Below are positions 13,100-25,900 of a DNA stretch of 64,000 bases, piece by piece. Positions within the stretch are counted from its first letter, which is position 1. Every line of letters begins with the position of its first letter. The notes beneath the pieces are model-generated. The model saw only the letters and a list, made by a program, of their open reading frames with translations. It made no database searches and was not told where the DNA came from. The stretch covers positions 24,206,610-24,270,609 of the forward strand of contig NC_063446.1 in the NCBI RefSeq assembly GCF_020379485.1. The letters are read 5' to 3'. A program made the translations under genes and the position numbers. The DNA comes from Brassica napus. Taxonomy: Eukaryota > Streptophyta > Magnoliopsida > Brassicales > Brassicaceae.

Positions 13100-13740
13100 A
13101 GTCAACAGGTCGGGTTCATTTCGGGTCCTAAATATTTGGACATAACTAGGTATTTAATTTTTTGGTTTAGGTTTGGATTGATTATTTTCAGGTCCTGATC
13201 GGTTCGAATCTATAATTCAAATACCTATAAAATACCTATAATTTTTAAGTACGTAACATGTCCGAATTAGTTTGGGTATTGAGGAACCAAAAAATACTCG
13301 AAGTACCTGAAAACCCAAAAAAATACTGAAAAATATACCCAAGCACCCAAAATATTGAAATACCGAAAAGATCCAAAATTTTACCTGAAATCTGACCCAA
13401 GAACCGAAAAATACCCAATTTTTTTTCCAAATATCCTATATATTTTTTAATTACAATTTTACTCAAAACCCGAAACTAAAATCGAAAACCTGAACGCAAA
13501 ACTTAAAAAGTATTCGCAATACCAAAAATATATCTAAAATACTCGAATATACCTAATATACACAAAAAATTCAGGTACTTGGGTATTAGATCGGGTCTCG
13601 GTTAGGATATTGACTCAAAGAAAACTTGCGGGTCCAAAAAAAATTGAATACGTACTTTGCCCTAGATCCAAACCCAAACAGCATCAATATTTCCAGATCG
13701 ATTTCAGTTTGGTTTCACGGATCTGGTAAAATGTTCATAT
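13100..13740. repeat. Low-complexity ACCCGAAAA-type repetitive DNA
   Basis: The segment is built from degenerate reiterations of phrases such as ACCCGAAA, CCGAAAATACC, GAAAACCTGA and, at its edges, the inverted sense (GGGTCCTAAATATTTGG, CGGGTCTCGG). This style of diverged ACCCGAA repeat is common in plant transposon interiors. A shorter similar patch lies near 29620-29700. No open frame with a domain is present. Confidence 0.45.
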
Positions 13741-13945
13741 CTAAAAGAGAGAATTACATAAGAGTATATATATAAAATCATAAATAAACTAATTCATAAA
13801 TTATACAATTTTAAATAAATTTCTTCTTCGATATAATATAACTTTTGTAACATAATAATGCATAAAATTTTAAAATACTAATTCATAATCTTTGTTTACA
13901 ATCCAAAGAAAAATCCGCGCTTTCGAAGCGCGGATCAAAATCTAG
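13741..13945 (+). mobile_element. Helitron 3' terminal region
   Basis: A perfect stem-loop, CCGCGCTT-TCG-AAGCGCGG at 13915-13933, is followed 9 bases later by CTAG at 13942-13945 and a T. This is the Helitron 3' signature and shares the last 14 bases with the element at 2020-2612. I could not find the matching TC end upstream, so only the 3' terminal region is claimed and the left coordinate is arbitrary. Confidence 0.6.
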
Positions 13946-15300
13946 TTATTATTAACTTTTCAGAAGGCAAACTTTTCAACTTTTGTATGTGGGCTACGTA
14001 CCCTGTTCTTACACCACACAATAAATATTCAATATTTTTAAATAAATTTTCTGCAACAAAAACGTTAAAGTTTCGTTGAGAGGCCATGAAAATACTAGCT
14101 ATATAACCTAAACTACCCAAGGCAAGACCACTAACAAGTAGCATATAAATTTGACATTATATAATGTTAGCATATTGCCCATCAAAATTAGTATTACTAT
14201 AATAATCACGGTTTTTTTTTTTTAATTTATCCTAAAATCCTTGGCTTCTATATTTCCACCTACCTTTACTCTAATTCTTTTAGCTCATATGGTAGTAAAT
14301 GTATTTTAAATACTTAGTCATCAACTAACGGTGTGAGATGGATTCTTCATATATGACCCTATTCAGAAAAGACATGACAGGAAAAAAAAAACACTCGATG
14401 ATTCGTTAGGGTTAATATTCCATTGCTGGGGAAGGCTAGCACAACGAAGGACCGACTCAATAATCTTTTTGAATGGTCATGGTCAACCCGTCCAAAGACT
14501 TAAACGTTGGCGTCAACTTTGCTTTTTCTGGGTCTCACTTTTGCTTTACATATATTATTAATTTATTATCAATACCATCTAATCTGAAACCAGTGAAAGA
14601 CATTGTATTTGAAGAATTCATTTTTTTCCACATTTTCAGCATAGAGAATATGCTTATGTAATATACGATTTACATGCTGATGACGTCGAATAATCTAAAT
14701 ATTGTGGGAAAGTTTAAAGATGAGATGCATTTCTTGTACTAAGAGAGTTTTATAATACAATCATGCTTAAGAAAGCGGTTTTAGTTTACTTCATGTAAAT
14801 ATCAGTTTAATTTATCAGCTCAGTTAGTATTCAGCAAGAATGTTTTAGATTAGAAAACAAATCAATATCCAACTGGAGTTGTGATACAAGTTTATCAATT
14901 ATTAGTAAAAGTTAGTTCTTTCGTATTATTTTCTCTTATAAATTAAACTTTGTTCTTTTGTATGTATATATATTGTCTCAGACATTTTTATATCAATCAC
15001 CAAGTGAAAATATCATCCAAAACGTCTGCTAAAACTTATATATATTTGGTTGATAACTACAGACGCATGTGGACTGAAGATAAGACCGTACTAGCTATAT
15101 ATTAAGAAAACAAACTGACAAAAAAGCAAACAAACTGCTGCACGTTATATCCTATCTCATTCTCGTATATCCTTTATATATTAAAGAAGAAACACTTTTA
15201 AAACTTCGCTTAAAGGTTTATTGACAAGGTGTCTGACGTGGTTTCATTAGAAGTTTTTATTTTGCAAAACGCTGAAATGTCACGTGAAAACATTTTTCAC
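13946..15300. other. AT-rich intergenic region
   Basis: No gene is supported. A Helitron-like 5' phrase (CCTTTATATATTAAAGAAGA near 15171-15190) is present but no partner end was found, so it is not called as an element. Confidence 0.4.
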
Positions 15301-15459
15301 CAAAACAGAGATGCTCAGAACACTGACCAGTTCACATTTAAAGTTGGTCAGCCATGTTTAATTTAAGTAAGACAAGTTACTTAGATAAACACTACGGAGA
15401 TATATAGTCATAAACATTTACAATTTGTACGCAAAACAGAGATGCTCAGAACACTGACC
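15301..15459. repeat. 28-bp direct repeat pair
   Basis: The 28-base sequence beginning CAAAACAGAGATGCTCAGAA and ending CACTGACC is present at 15301-15328 and 15432-15459 without mismatch. The 103 bases between are unrelated. The cause (tandem duplication remnant or flanking duplication) is unclear. Confidence 0.6.
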
Positions 15460-15525
15460 GTTTTTAAAGACCTCGAACCTTGAATGTTTTCTTAGGCAAT
15501 GAATACATTACACCAACATACAAGA

Positions 15526-15597
15526 ATCTGCGAAAACATTCACGGCGAACGAACTCACGAACAGACGAATTCGTTTGCCGTGAATATTTTCGCAGAT
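15526..15597. repeat. 72-bp near-perfect foldback
   Basis: The two 28-base arms, 15526-15553 and 15570-15597, are complementary at 26 of 28 positions around a 16-base loop. The left arm begins ATCTGCGAAAACATTCACGG; the right arm ends with its inverse. It is free-standing in intergenic DNA with no flanking target duplication that I could see. It may be a short foldback element or a hairpin transcript. Confidence 0.65.
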
Positions 15598-16309
15598 ACG
15601 TAATTCTAAAATCCATTTATGTTGATCACTTAATTGAGATTGGATAAAAGAAAGCTTAGTGAAAAAAGATTGGGAAATACATTTTTGATTTTACAACAGG
15701 AATCAAATTGGTCAGGTCAATCGAAGAGGACCGATCAATAAGAACCCTAAATCCTTTTTTGCTTCTTTTATCGAGGAAATGTTCTTTTCATTTTTTTGAG
15801 AGAAAATTAAAGAAAATAGGAATCAACAAATGGTGTAAGCCGGAAATCCACATATGGCCCAACGGAACTTATGTTGTATTGTATTCTTTCTGTTTCAATA
15901 TACTTGATGTTTTAGAAATGTTTTGTTGTTTCATAATAGATGAAATTTGCACAAATATACGTAATTTTAACTTTATCAAAAACTGTAATCAATTAAATTT
16001 TTTTTTTCTAATTTTTTTATTTATAATTAAATAAACTAATTTTATATTGTAATTTAGTGATACTTTTGATATAAAATAGTTTTTCTTAATATTTGTGAAC
16101 TATAGTAAAACACCAAGTAATAAAAAACAGAGGGAATATTATTTAGTAGTGTTTCATGGCTTTCGTAGACATATTATATCCTTAACATTCAATAACCGAT
16201 AATGTGGTTTATTGTAAAAAAAAAACCTATGTTATACATAATCAAAATATATAATTTTAACATTTATATAGATACATTATCCCAGTGCGGATTACTACCT
16301 AGTACATGA
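15598..16309. other. AT-rich intergenic region
   Basis: One open frame (15708-16034, plus) reaches about 100 codons but becomes a run of Phe/Leu/Ile/Lys from AT-rich DNA, and has no recognisable family. I see nothing else supportable. Confidence 0.4.
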
Positions 16310-16900
16310 ATAAACGTCTATCATTAAACCCACATGCTTGAATTATCGTGGTTAGGCATCTAATATGAACAATAATATGATTAAATAGCTCTTATAATTT
16401 TGAAAAATTCAACCTCTCCATTTTTTCTTCTTCACATAAATAAGTTCAAACAATCCATAAAGTGAACAATCCTCGTCAAACCCACATTGATATTTGATAA
16501 CCAGAAAAAAAAAATCTGTAAAGTGAACGCATGGTTGTCCAAATTGAAATTTGCTTCATAAAAGTAACACTCACCGTTTGGGCTTAATAATTGAGTTATG
16601 GGCTTTAACAGTGACTGCTCCATAGGTCAGTTGTTAATAAAACCCATAAGAATAACTTATGGGCTTCAGTTAGATACCTTTTTAATACTTTTTAAAGCTT
16701 AGGGTTGGTTTTAAAACTTAAAAATAGATAATGCTTTAAAACGCAATTTCATTAAAACTCAGGGGTTTCTCTATTTATTTCACCAACAAATTTTTTAAAA
16801 AAATTAGAATTAACAGTTAGACCCTAAACTATACCCAGCCGCACTCTTCTTCTTCATCAGCCTTCCTCTGAAGAACAGAGTCTCCACTCTAACAGCGAGC
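16310..16900 (+). promoter_or_regulatory. HEATR1/UTP10 upstream region (duplicated at 35.5 kb)
   Basis: The region carries two copies of the telo-box-like phrase found upstream of ribosome-biogenesis genes (TTAGGGTTGG near 16700 and its inverse AACCCTAA-like ACCCTAAACT near 16820) and the GGGCTT/AAGCCC site II-like motif (TGGGCTTAATAATTG near 16578; ATGGGCTTCAG near 16660). Such elements are known from promoters of ribosomal and ribosome-assembly genes, fitting the product. The same stretch is repeated, diverged, at 35520-35790. Confidence 0.5.
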
Positions 16901-19900
16901 ATGAGTTCCTCGTTAGCTTCGCAGCTACAAGCCATCAAGTCAATTGTACAAGCCGATACAGAGCCTTCGAAGAGACCCTACACACGCCCTTCGATCCTCT
17001 TCATCCCCAAAGAAGCAGCTGATTTCGACATCGAGTCAATCCACGAACTCGGACTCAAAGGTTTTGATCATCTTTCTCTAACTGATGATTATTTGATCGT
17101 CATCCTTATCCTGTTATCTTCGTTAATTCAGGTCTCGAGGTGCTTGGAAACAAAGACGAGAGGTTTAAGAACTTCGCGAACGATTTGTTTAGTCATAAGA
17201 GTAGAGAAATCGATAGAGAGCTGCTTAGTAAAGAAGAGAATGCTAAGATTGATGCGTCGATCAGCTCGTATCTGCGGCTACTCTCTGGTTATCTTCAGTT
17301 TCGTGCTTCCTTGGAGACTCTTGAGTATCTCATACGAAGATACAAGTATGTGTTTCTTTATTAGTATCTCTCTCTGTTGACTTTGGCTATGTATGTTTTT
17401 GTCTAACTAAGGGATTCTACAGGGTTCATGTATACAATGTAGAAGATGTGGTGTTATGTGCTTTGCCTTATCACGATACACATGCGTTTGTTCGTATTGT
17501 TCAGCTGATTACCACTGGGTTAGTGAGCAATGAATGATTCTTTCATTCATTCGATTTTTGAAGTGTTAAGCTTCTTGATTTATCAATTACTACAGAAACA
17601 CCAAGTGGAAGTTTCTGGATGGTGTGAAGAACTCAGGTGCTCCACCTCCTAGATCTGTTATCGTTCAGCAGTGTATACGTGATATGAATGTATTGGAGGC
17701 CTTGTGTGACTATGTAAGTAGCTGCTTTGCTTTGACTCTCTCAGTTTCGGATTAGTTGTCGTTTTAGAGTTTAAAATTTGTTTCATTTTAAATGTAGTTT
17801 TATGTTTCAATGCATTTATTTGCTAGTTTTTCCAATTTTACCTTTATTTTCTTAGCTCATTAACTAAGATAATCAAATAAATCAATATATTAATTATGGG
17901 TAAAATAATAAATTTAATGGTTTTTTTAATCTGTGTTAAAGAACCTAAAGACATATAAGTTGAAATAGAGAGAGTATTTTGTTAAATTGGTTGTGTGAAT
18001 GTATTTATTAAAATGAACATTCTTATCTTGTTGGTTGTTGTAGGGATCTCGGACTAAGAAGTATCAGCCTTCAAAACCGGTGGTCAGCTTCTCCACAGCT
18101 GTTGTCGTGGAAGTTCTAGGTTCTGTGGCCAAGGTTGATGGAGATATTGTAAAACAGATTTTACCATTTGTTGACTCTGGTCTTCAGTCTGCTGTGAAAG
18201 GATGTTTAGATCAGCAGGTTTGTGAAGCTGAATCTGCCGATATTGTTAATTTAATTAAATTTGTTTCAGTCTGTGTGATTATTGTGACATGTTTTTTTTT
18301 TCTAGGCTGGTGCGTTAATGGTTGTTGGCATGTTGGCTACCAGAGCCACGCTAAATGATAACCTTATCAAACGATTAATGAGGTCAATCATCGACATTGC
18401 TCGTGAACATGCCAAAGAATCCTCTGATCCTCATTGGCTTCGATTGTCATTTATGGCGTTGATTAATTTGGTTCAGGTACATGAACGTTCTGTTAATTCT
18501 CTTAATTTTTATTTCATGAATTCTTCTCACAACTGGTCCGTTTGTCTTTTTGAATTAATTGATTTTTACTTGATCAACTACAGTTGCAGTCTGTGGACTT
18601 GATCCCAAAGAAAGCTTTGGACCTTTTAAAGGAAACAAGGTAGTCACATATAGACTGTATTCCCTCTTGGCTATTTTAATTGTTACTCTACTCGTATTAT
18701 TATTTTTCCAACGAGGGCTTCAATTTTGTGTAGGGATATTTCTGGTGTTCTTCTAGGCTTGTCCAAAGAGTTCAACGTCAAGAGGTTCCTTGCAGTGTTA
18801 CTAGATTCTCTTCTTCTTTACAGGTGCTTATTTGACGCTGTTTTGCAATTTTCCAGTGCATCTGTATTGTTAGTGTTCAGTTTTGACTTACTGTATTCTG
18901 TTTGCAGTTCGTCTGATGATCAATGTCTGGAAACTCTCGTTTCGATTATTGATAATGTTCCAGTAGACAAGTTGGTTGATCATTTGATCTCCAAGGTTTT
19001 CTCTACTTGTATGACACAATACCAGAAGAACAAAACTGATCTTACATCTTCTACATCTGGTTAGTGAAATGTCAACTACCATGTCTTCAAGTTTACTCTC
19101 GTTCGCCTCTCTCTTTTTATGACGGCCTTGGTTGCAATTTGCAATTTAATTGTAGGGAGCTGGGCCAAGAAAATTCTGGCTGTTGTTAGCAAGAAGTATT
19201 GTGTTGAATTACGTGCAGCAGTACCAAAATTTATGGAGGTCTGTGTTCCAACTCTGAATGACTTATTTTCTGCCTTTGTGTTAGTTATGTCCCTTCTGAA
19301 TCATAAAATTATTGCTTCAGGATACTAAAGGTCAGTCGAAGAAAGAAGATTTGAAGCTGGAGATCTTGTCTCGTATGATGGATGGGAATTCAGACATGTC
19401 CCTCCCATTCGTGGATTCAAAATTGTGGTTCCGGCTCCACCATCCCAAGGTACTAACTCCGATCTTAGTTTTTGTGAATTTATTTTCTATTTCCCTTTTG
19501 TTCATGACTTATGGCTTGATATGAACCATATAGGCTGCTGTACGTTGTGCTGCGCTTTCAAGTCTAAACAGTGATCTCAAGAGTGATAGATCTAAGGCAG
19601 AGGTATGTGTGTGGGGTTACTCATCCAAATATTACTGATTACGCACTTCTTGGCATCTGACTAATCTTTGAATTCTTTGCCACTCTCCGTCCAGAACCTC
19701 GTCACAATTCAGGATGCTATAGTGCGCCAGCTTTGGGATGATGACCTGACTGTTGTTCAAGCCGCCCTGTCTCTTGATCAGTTGCCCAATATTGTAACCT
19801 CTTCTAGTCTTCTGGATGCTTTGCTTCATGTGGTGAGCCGGTGTGTTGGGATTCTCCTATCAGGTGATTGAAGATGCTCTCTTCTTTTCTTAACTTGGCT

Positions 19901-22900
19901 CGGTGTTGTCGTCTAGAGCTTTATTAGCATATCTATAAAGAGTGTTGATCTTCAATCTGTTATCTGATAAACCATTTTCGCTAGCAGTAATACGTTGATC
20001 AAATTCTAGTGTGCTAACATCAGTCAGACATGTTTCTAGGCTGCACTGTTTTTCTGATATTAACCTGCTTTATTGTCCCCTGCTGATCCACCATTTCATT
20101 TATAAGAACTTATAACGCTCAGGCCATGTTCTTGTTAGAGACACATTTCTTTATGTTGTGCATATATTCTAACTTCTGAATCGGTTGCGTGAAAGAAAAA
20201 TCTGTGGTGTTCTGTTCTCACCCAGTTTCTTTTGATTTATTGAAATATATATAATTGCTTCAAGAGTGCATATTTCTTCGTGTGCAATATATTTATCTGG
20301 AATCAATCGTTTTTGTTGTAGGAGTATCACAAAATGTTCAACTCGCAGCAGATGTCGTTGCTCTGTCCCTTAAAATTGCCGTCTCAAGTTTCTGTAATCA
20401 AGCAGACTCTACCGGGAAAGTCGCCTCTGCAATGTTCCCATTTCTCTTAATTCAGCCTAAGGTTCTTTCTCGTTCTCTTTATTTTCTACGTCTACGGAAA
20501 AAGACTGTTTTGACTTATGCTAATTTTTGTAACCATGTCTGCCTATAGACTTGGAATTTAAACCTACATGTGCTGACATTGGTGAAGGATGTTAACTGGC
20601 CACTTTTCAAGAATCTTGTTGTTGATGACGGAATGGTAAATATGAGTTTACAATTTGCACACTAAAATCACAAATCCTTTTGTGGCTGTTATCATGTCAT
20701 CTAAAAACCTCTTTGATTTTGGCAGAAAAAGCTCCAAGACATCATGTCTGGAAACATATCCTTTATAAGCATGGATACTATCAATTGTTTGGGGGAGGCA
20801 CTTTCGGTGGAACCTGATGAGCGTAGGATTGAGCTAATTGAGAGTGCTTGCAACTTTAAGCTCTCTGAAGTTTTGGAATCATGCGGCAATATCAAATTGA
20901 CAGAACAGGAACGCAATAAGTTGCAGGTTCGTCGTTACTTTCTATTTTTCATGAAAAAACTCTCCGTCCTCATTGGTATTTTAACTATTACTCTTGTCTA
21001 GTGTTTGCGTATGTGAGGGGTACTTGTATTTGAGATTCTATGGTTCTTTGTTTCTAAGATTTTATGGATGCTCCTAGTAACTTGTGAAATTTTATCTCAT
21101 ATCAGAAGGGACTGTTGATCCGTGAAAGTGTGTCCGCATTGAACATGAATATCGTTGACCAGCTGGCCAAAGCATTTTTGATGCACCCTGGTGACGTTAT
21201 TCAGTGGCTTAATGCCAGTTGCCAAGATGCACTGTTGTCAAAGACGCTGTTTTTCGTTTTGTTGATGCAGTCATTGCACAAGATGAATTCTTCGTCTGGT
21301 AAGGTTCTGTCCATGGTTTATGCGTTAGCTATATATCTTGACGATAGCGGGGTTTCTATTTCTAAGGACCGTAAAAGTTTTGTCTCATTTGATAAGTTAT
21401 CAAGAGTTTATACTGATGGCTGTGTTTTCCTTTGATTTAGATCCGAGTCAATTTTTGGATCTTGTCGACCTTTGCTTTCCTGTTCTGAAGACCGAGTGGG
21501 AAGATCTTGACGTTGCAGTTGATGTGTCGTTTAAAGAGGTATAGCGTTCTACTGGCTGATGTATTCTAATGTTTCTGTAATTTATAATTGTTGCTTACTT
21601 TACCTGATGTACTGTGTTTTACTTGCAGCTGTCCAAAAGCAACTGCCGCGAACTCTTATATCAACTTTGTGACACCTCTGATGTTACTGCATTGAATTCA
21701 AAGCTTCTACTCTGCTTGTTTTGGAAATTGGTCGAGTCATTCGTTAAACTTGAACCGGCCCATGTCTCTTCGGTGGGTGATTTTCAACTCTATATTTTTA
21801 TTATTTTGTTATATTGAATCTCTTGCCGCCTAACAACTATATGTGTCCGACGTCTCCTTGGTTCAGGTTGTTGGCAAAAGGTTGTGTAGCGGACTTGAAG
21901 ATTTGTTTTTCTTTTTCGCAACAACCCGATCACAGCATGTTTTCAAGGAACACCTCCAGTACCGTGTGAGAGAAGCCAAAGTCTGTCCCGTTTTGTTTCT
22001 CACTCGACTCCTATCACGAGAAGGTTTGCAAGGAATCTATATTTCCTCTAGATAAACCACTTTAGCATCTTTTTTTTTTACTCAAATGAAATTGTTTTGA
22101 ACCCTTTTCTAGTATTCCCAAAGTTCTAGTTTATATTTTTGATATTTTATCTGCGCTTGGGTATTATGGAATCTAGTTGAGGCCAACTCTTTTTGTTTGA
22201 CTCCATCTCTCGTTTTCTTATGCTTGTTTCTTCTTCTTGCAGATGTTCCTCCTATGGTCCAAATCGAAAGTCTAAAATGCTTCTCGTATCTTTGCTCCAC
22301 TGGGAATAGTGAATGGTCGATTCAGATTTTCTCTAGTTTTCCAGTACTTTTGGTTGCCATATCGAGTGATAATCAGGTGAACTTCAAGTTTTGAGTTTTC
22401 CTTATTGCGTTACTCTTTGTACTATCGTCCTTTTCTTAAACCCGTTTTGGTGCTTTAACTCTGTAGGACGTTAAAGTAGCTGCCATGAATTGCTTAGAGG
22501 CGCTCTTCAACCTATGGTGCCGTGTTGACTCTAGCAAGAAAAATGGTAAATCTTGGTTTCGCATTAGGTGTTTACATCTTATCCTAACATTTGCTTAATC
22601 CTTCTTCTGTAATTTAAAACCAGGGAGTGCTGCAATCTATAGTAGTTCCTTTGATGAACTTTTGGGAATGATCATTCAACAAAGGAGGCTTATATTGTCG
22701 GACAATAAGTTTCTCTCATCCTACTTGTCATCGTTGCTCAGTTCAAACCCTAATGACTTGCTAGTGCCAGTTGATCTGCAAAAGAGGTACGTAGCTGATT
22801 TGAACAGCTGTCTAATGACATATGGGTATATTAATTAGATTACTCCATTGGCAAACTCCCTTAATGCAATCTTCTCTTGATTTTCAACTTTAGGTTCGAT

Positions 22901-25900
22901 CAATCCACAAAAGAAAGCATTCTTGCGTTCATCTTATTGTCTGCGCAAGAACTTCCTGCTTATGGGAAGGTGCGTTTCATCTATCTGTTTTCTGTTTCAC
23001 TTCTTTCCTTCTGAAGTTCAAGTATCCTTGTGATTGGTGACACTATTTTTAACAAGCATTATGTCTTACTTTTTCCCGCTTGCAGCTAAAAGTTCTATCA
23101 CTGCTAAAAGGTCTGGGCATCTTGCTTATGCATGATGAAAATGTTAAGTCATTAGCACAACTTCTAGATAAACGTAGTCAGTACTATGTTAAACTGGACA
23201 AAACTTCCCCGCCAATATCAGAAACTGAGGTCGACTTATTGTGCCTTCTCCTGGAGGTAAATTTACTTTATCCCCACTCCCATCTTAGGATAACTTATCT
23301 GTTGCCTTGCACAATAGGCTAATATTGATTTTGATTTTCTCTCCTGTGTCAGTGCTCCATGATGCGTTCATCATTGTTTAAAGGGCAGTCTCTTGACGAT
23401 CACATACTGAAGGCATTGAAAGTAAGATTGGTTAATTGTTCCATATCTCCCTGGTACTTCTTTTTGTTCTTGTCACTGATGTTTGCTTTTGCAGATGGAT
23501 TATGGGGATTCAGAAAATCCTGCGGTTATCTCTCCATGTATTACTATTTTGGAGAAGTTAACCAATCAATATTTTACTGAACTGAAGACTGAGGTTCAGG
23601 TCAGTTTAATGGCATAGTAACTATCCTTCTATTTCATATGTATATGTACATAATCAATATTTTTTCAAACTCTCTTGATTGTTCTTTCTTGATCAGATTC
23701 GTTTCTTCAACAAGCTAGTGTCTATGTTACGAAGTACAAATGGCAGGATACAAAATGCTGCTAAAGAAGCTGTCTTACGCCTGAAGGTATGTTCACTTTC
23801 AACTTATTTCTCGTATTCTTCATTTCTGTCCTTTTTTCACTGTCTTTTCTCATACAGTATGTAAACTATCATTTTCAGTTTTACAAAAACCTTGATAAAA
23901 AGATTTTTTTTCTTGCCAAACAGTTTCTATTGGCTGTATTTTACTTTAATTACATGGTATCTTCAATGCTGTTGCAGATTTCATGTTCAACGGTGGTCCA
24001 TACACTCGATCATATCACTCAGGAGGATAGTCTCGCTATTGATTCTTTGAGCAAGAAGAAGAAACAGAAGAAAAATTCACAGTCCTGCCTAGAAGAGGAC
24101 GTAAATGGTGGGGAAATTTTAAGAGGAGAAAAGGCTCTCTCTTTCATTGCCTCATTACTTGACATGCTGCTTCTAAAGAAAGATCTAGTTCACAGGTCTC
24201 TTGAATTTATATATGCCTGTCTTTGTAAATTTTGGCAATTGGAGACGATTTATTGCCCATCTAATTTTCTTATATCTTATTCTTGCTTAGGGAGTCCCTT
24301 GTTGGGCCTTTATTTAAGCTCCTAGGACGATCTATGTCTAATGAATGGGTGAATATTGCTCCATCGGCTGAAGAAACCTCAGTACAACCTCCTCTGGATG
24401 TCCGTGAAATAACTCAGGCATCTATTTCTTCCATCCAACAGACAGTGCTCTTACTCCTGAAAGATATTTTTGATTCTCTGGATATGAATCCTTTGAAGGT
24501 ATGCTTTAGAGTTATTTATGGGGTTGATTAACGGTATTTTTCTCGTTTCTTCTCTTAATTTACCTCTGATAACAGACTGACATAACAAGTGAAATCAATG
24601 TCAAAATGCTGGTTGAGTTTGCCCATTCCTCAAATGATGGAGTCACACGGAACTATATCTTCTCCCTCTTCACATCAATAGTTAAAATTGTTCCAGATAG
24701 AGTTCTGGACCATATTATCAGCATACTTACACTTGTTGGCGAATCAACGGTGACACAGGTTTGTTAGTCCATAACCTTATTTCGCCTGTATCAATTTCAT
24801 TTTTTCCCTTATACCCTTCAGATCACGTGATTTTCTTGGTACTCCCCCTTAGTCTCTTCAGAACACCTGATTCTTTATTTTTATGTGTAGATTGATAGCC
24901 ACTCCAAGTCGATCTTTGAGGAGTTTATATCATCAGTTATTCCATTTTGGCTGTCTAAGACTAAGAGGGAGGAGAAGTTGCTGGAGGTAATCTTTTCGTG
25001 ATGTTTCTTTTTTTTCCTTATAAAGTAAATCAGTTGTGGATTAATATATCTTTACTAATTTGATTTTTCAGATTTTTGTTAAAGTGTTGCCTGATATTGT
25101 TGAGCATAGAAGGCGTTCCATTGTAGCGTACCTGCTGAGGTAATGTGTAGATAAATAAAATTGATTGAGGCTCTTGTGGGTTTTCTCTGAAAATATTAGT
25201 GACGATCCTTTATTTCTGCAGAGTTATTGGTGAACAAAATGGCTTGCCTTCTTTACTTGTCCTCTTGTTCCAGTCCCTGATTTCAAGGAAAGACTCAGCT
25301 TGGCTTGGTAAAGTCCAGACTTCAGAAAGTTTCTTATCCGATGTTAAGAGGGAATGGGAGTATGCTTTTGCCGTGGAAATATGCGAACAATATACTTCTT
25401 CAACATGGCTCTCTTCCCTGGTCATGCTTCTTCAGACTATCAGCAAAGACAGTTCTAGTAAAGAATGTTTTTTTCAGATGCGACTTGTCCTAGAATTTAT
25501 ATTCCAGAAATTGCAAGACCCAGAATTTGCATTTGCAGTGTCACTTGAACCAAGAAATAATGTTTCGGTTGGCATTCAGGTTAACACTCTTCCAATTTTT
25601 TTGTCATTCAAATTTTTATTTCTAAACTTCTGTTTATTACTTCGTATCGCTGTTTGTGTGCTTTCTTAAATGTTCATTTTAGGTTAACGCATTTTGTTAA
25701 ATGTTCAGCAAAAACTACAGGAGCTTATGAAGGGTTGTATACTTCTCCTGCAAGCTGTTGATTCCACAAAGGAGAAAGATCTGACTTCTCTAGTTAGAAA
25801 GGAAATCAGAATGCGTGTACATGATATCTTGATGACTGTTACGGGAGTTATGGATCTGTCTATATATTTCAGAGTTGTTACTAGCTTGCTTCAACAGCAG

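Noticed and set aside
15171..15200. Helitron-like 5' phrase CCTTTATATATTAAAGAAGA
   Set aside because: No matching 3' hairpin with CTRR could be paired with it.
15708..16034. 108-codon open frame, plus strand
   Set aside because: The second half is low-complexity Phe/Leu/Ile, with no family match and no gene-like context.
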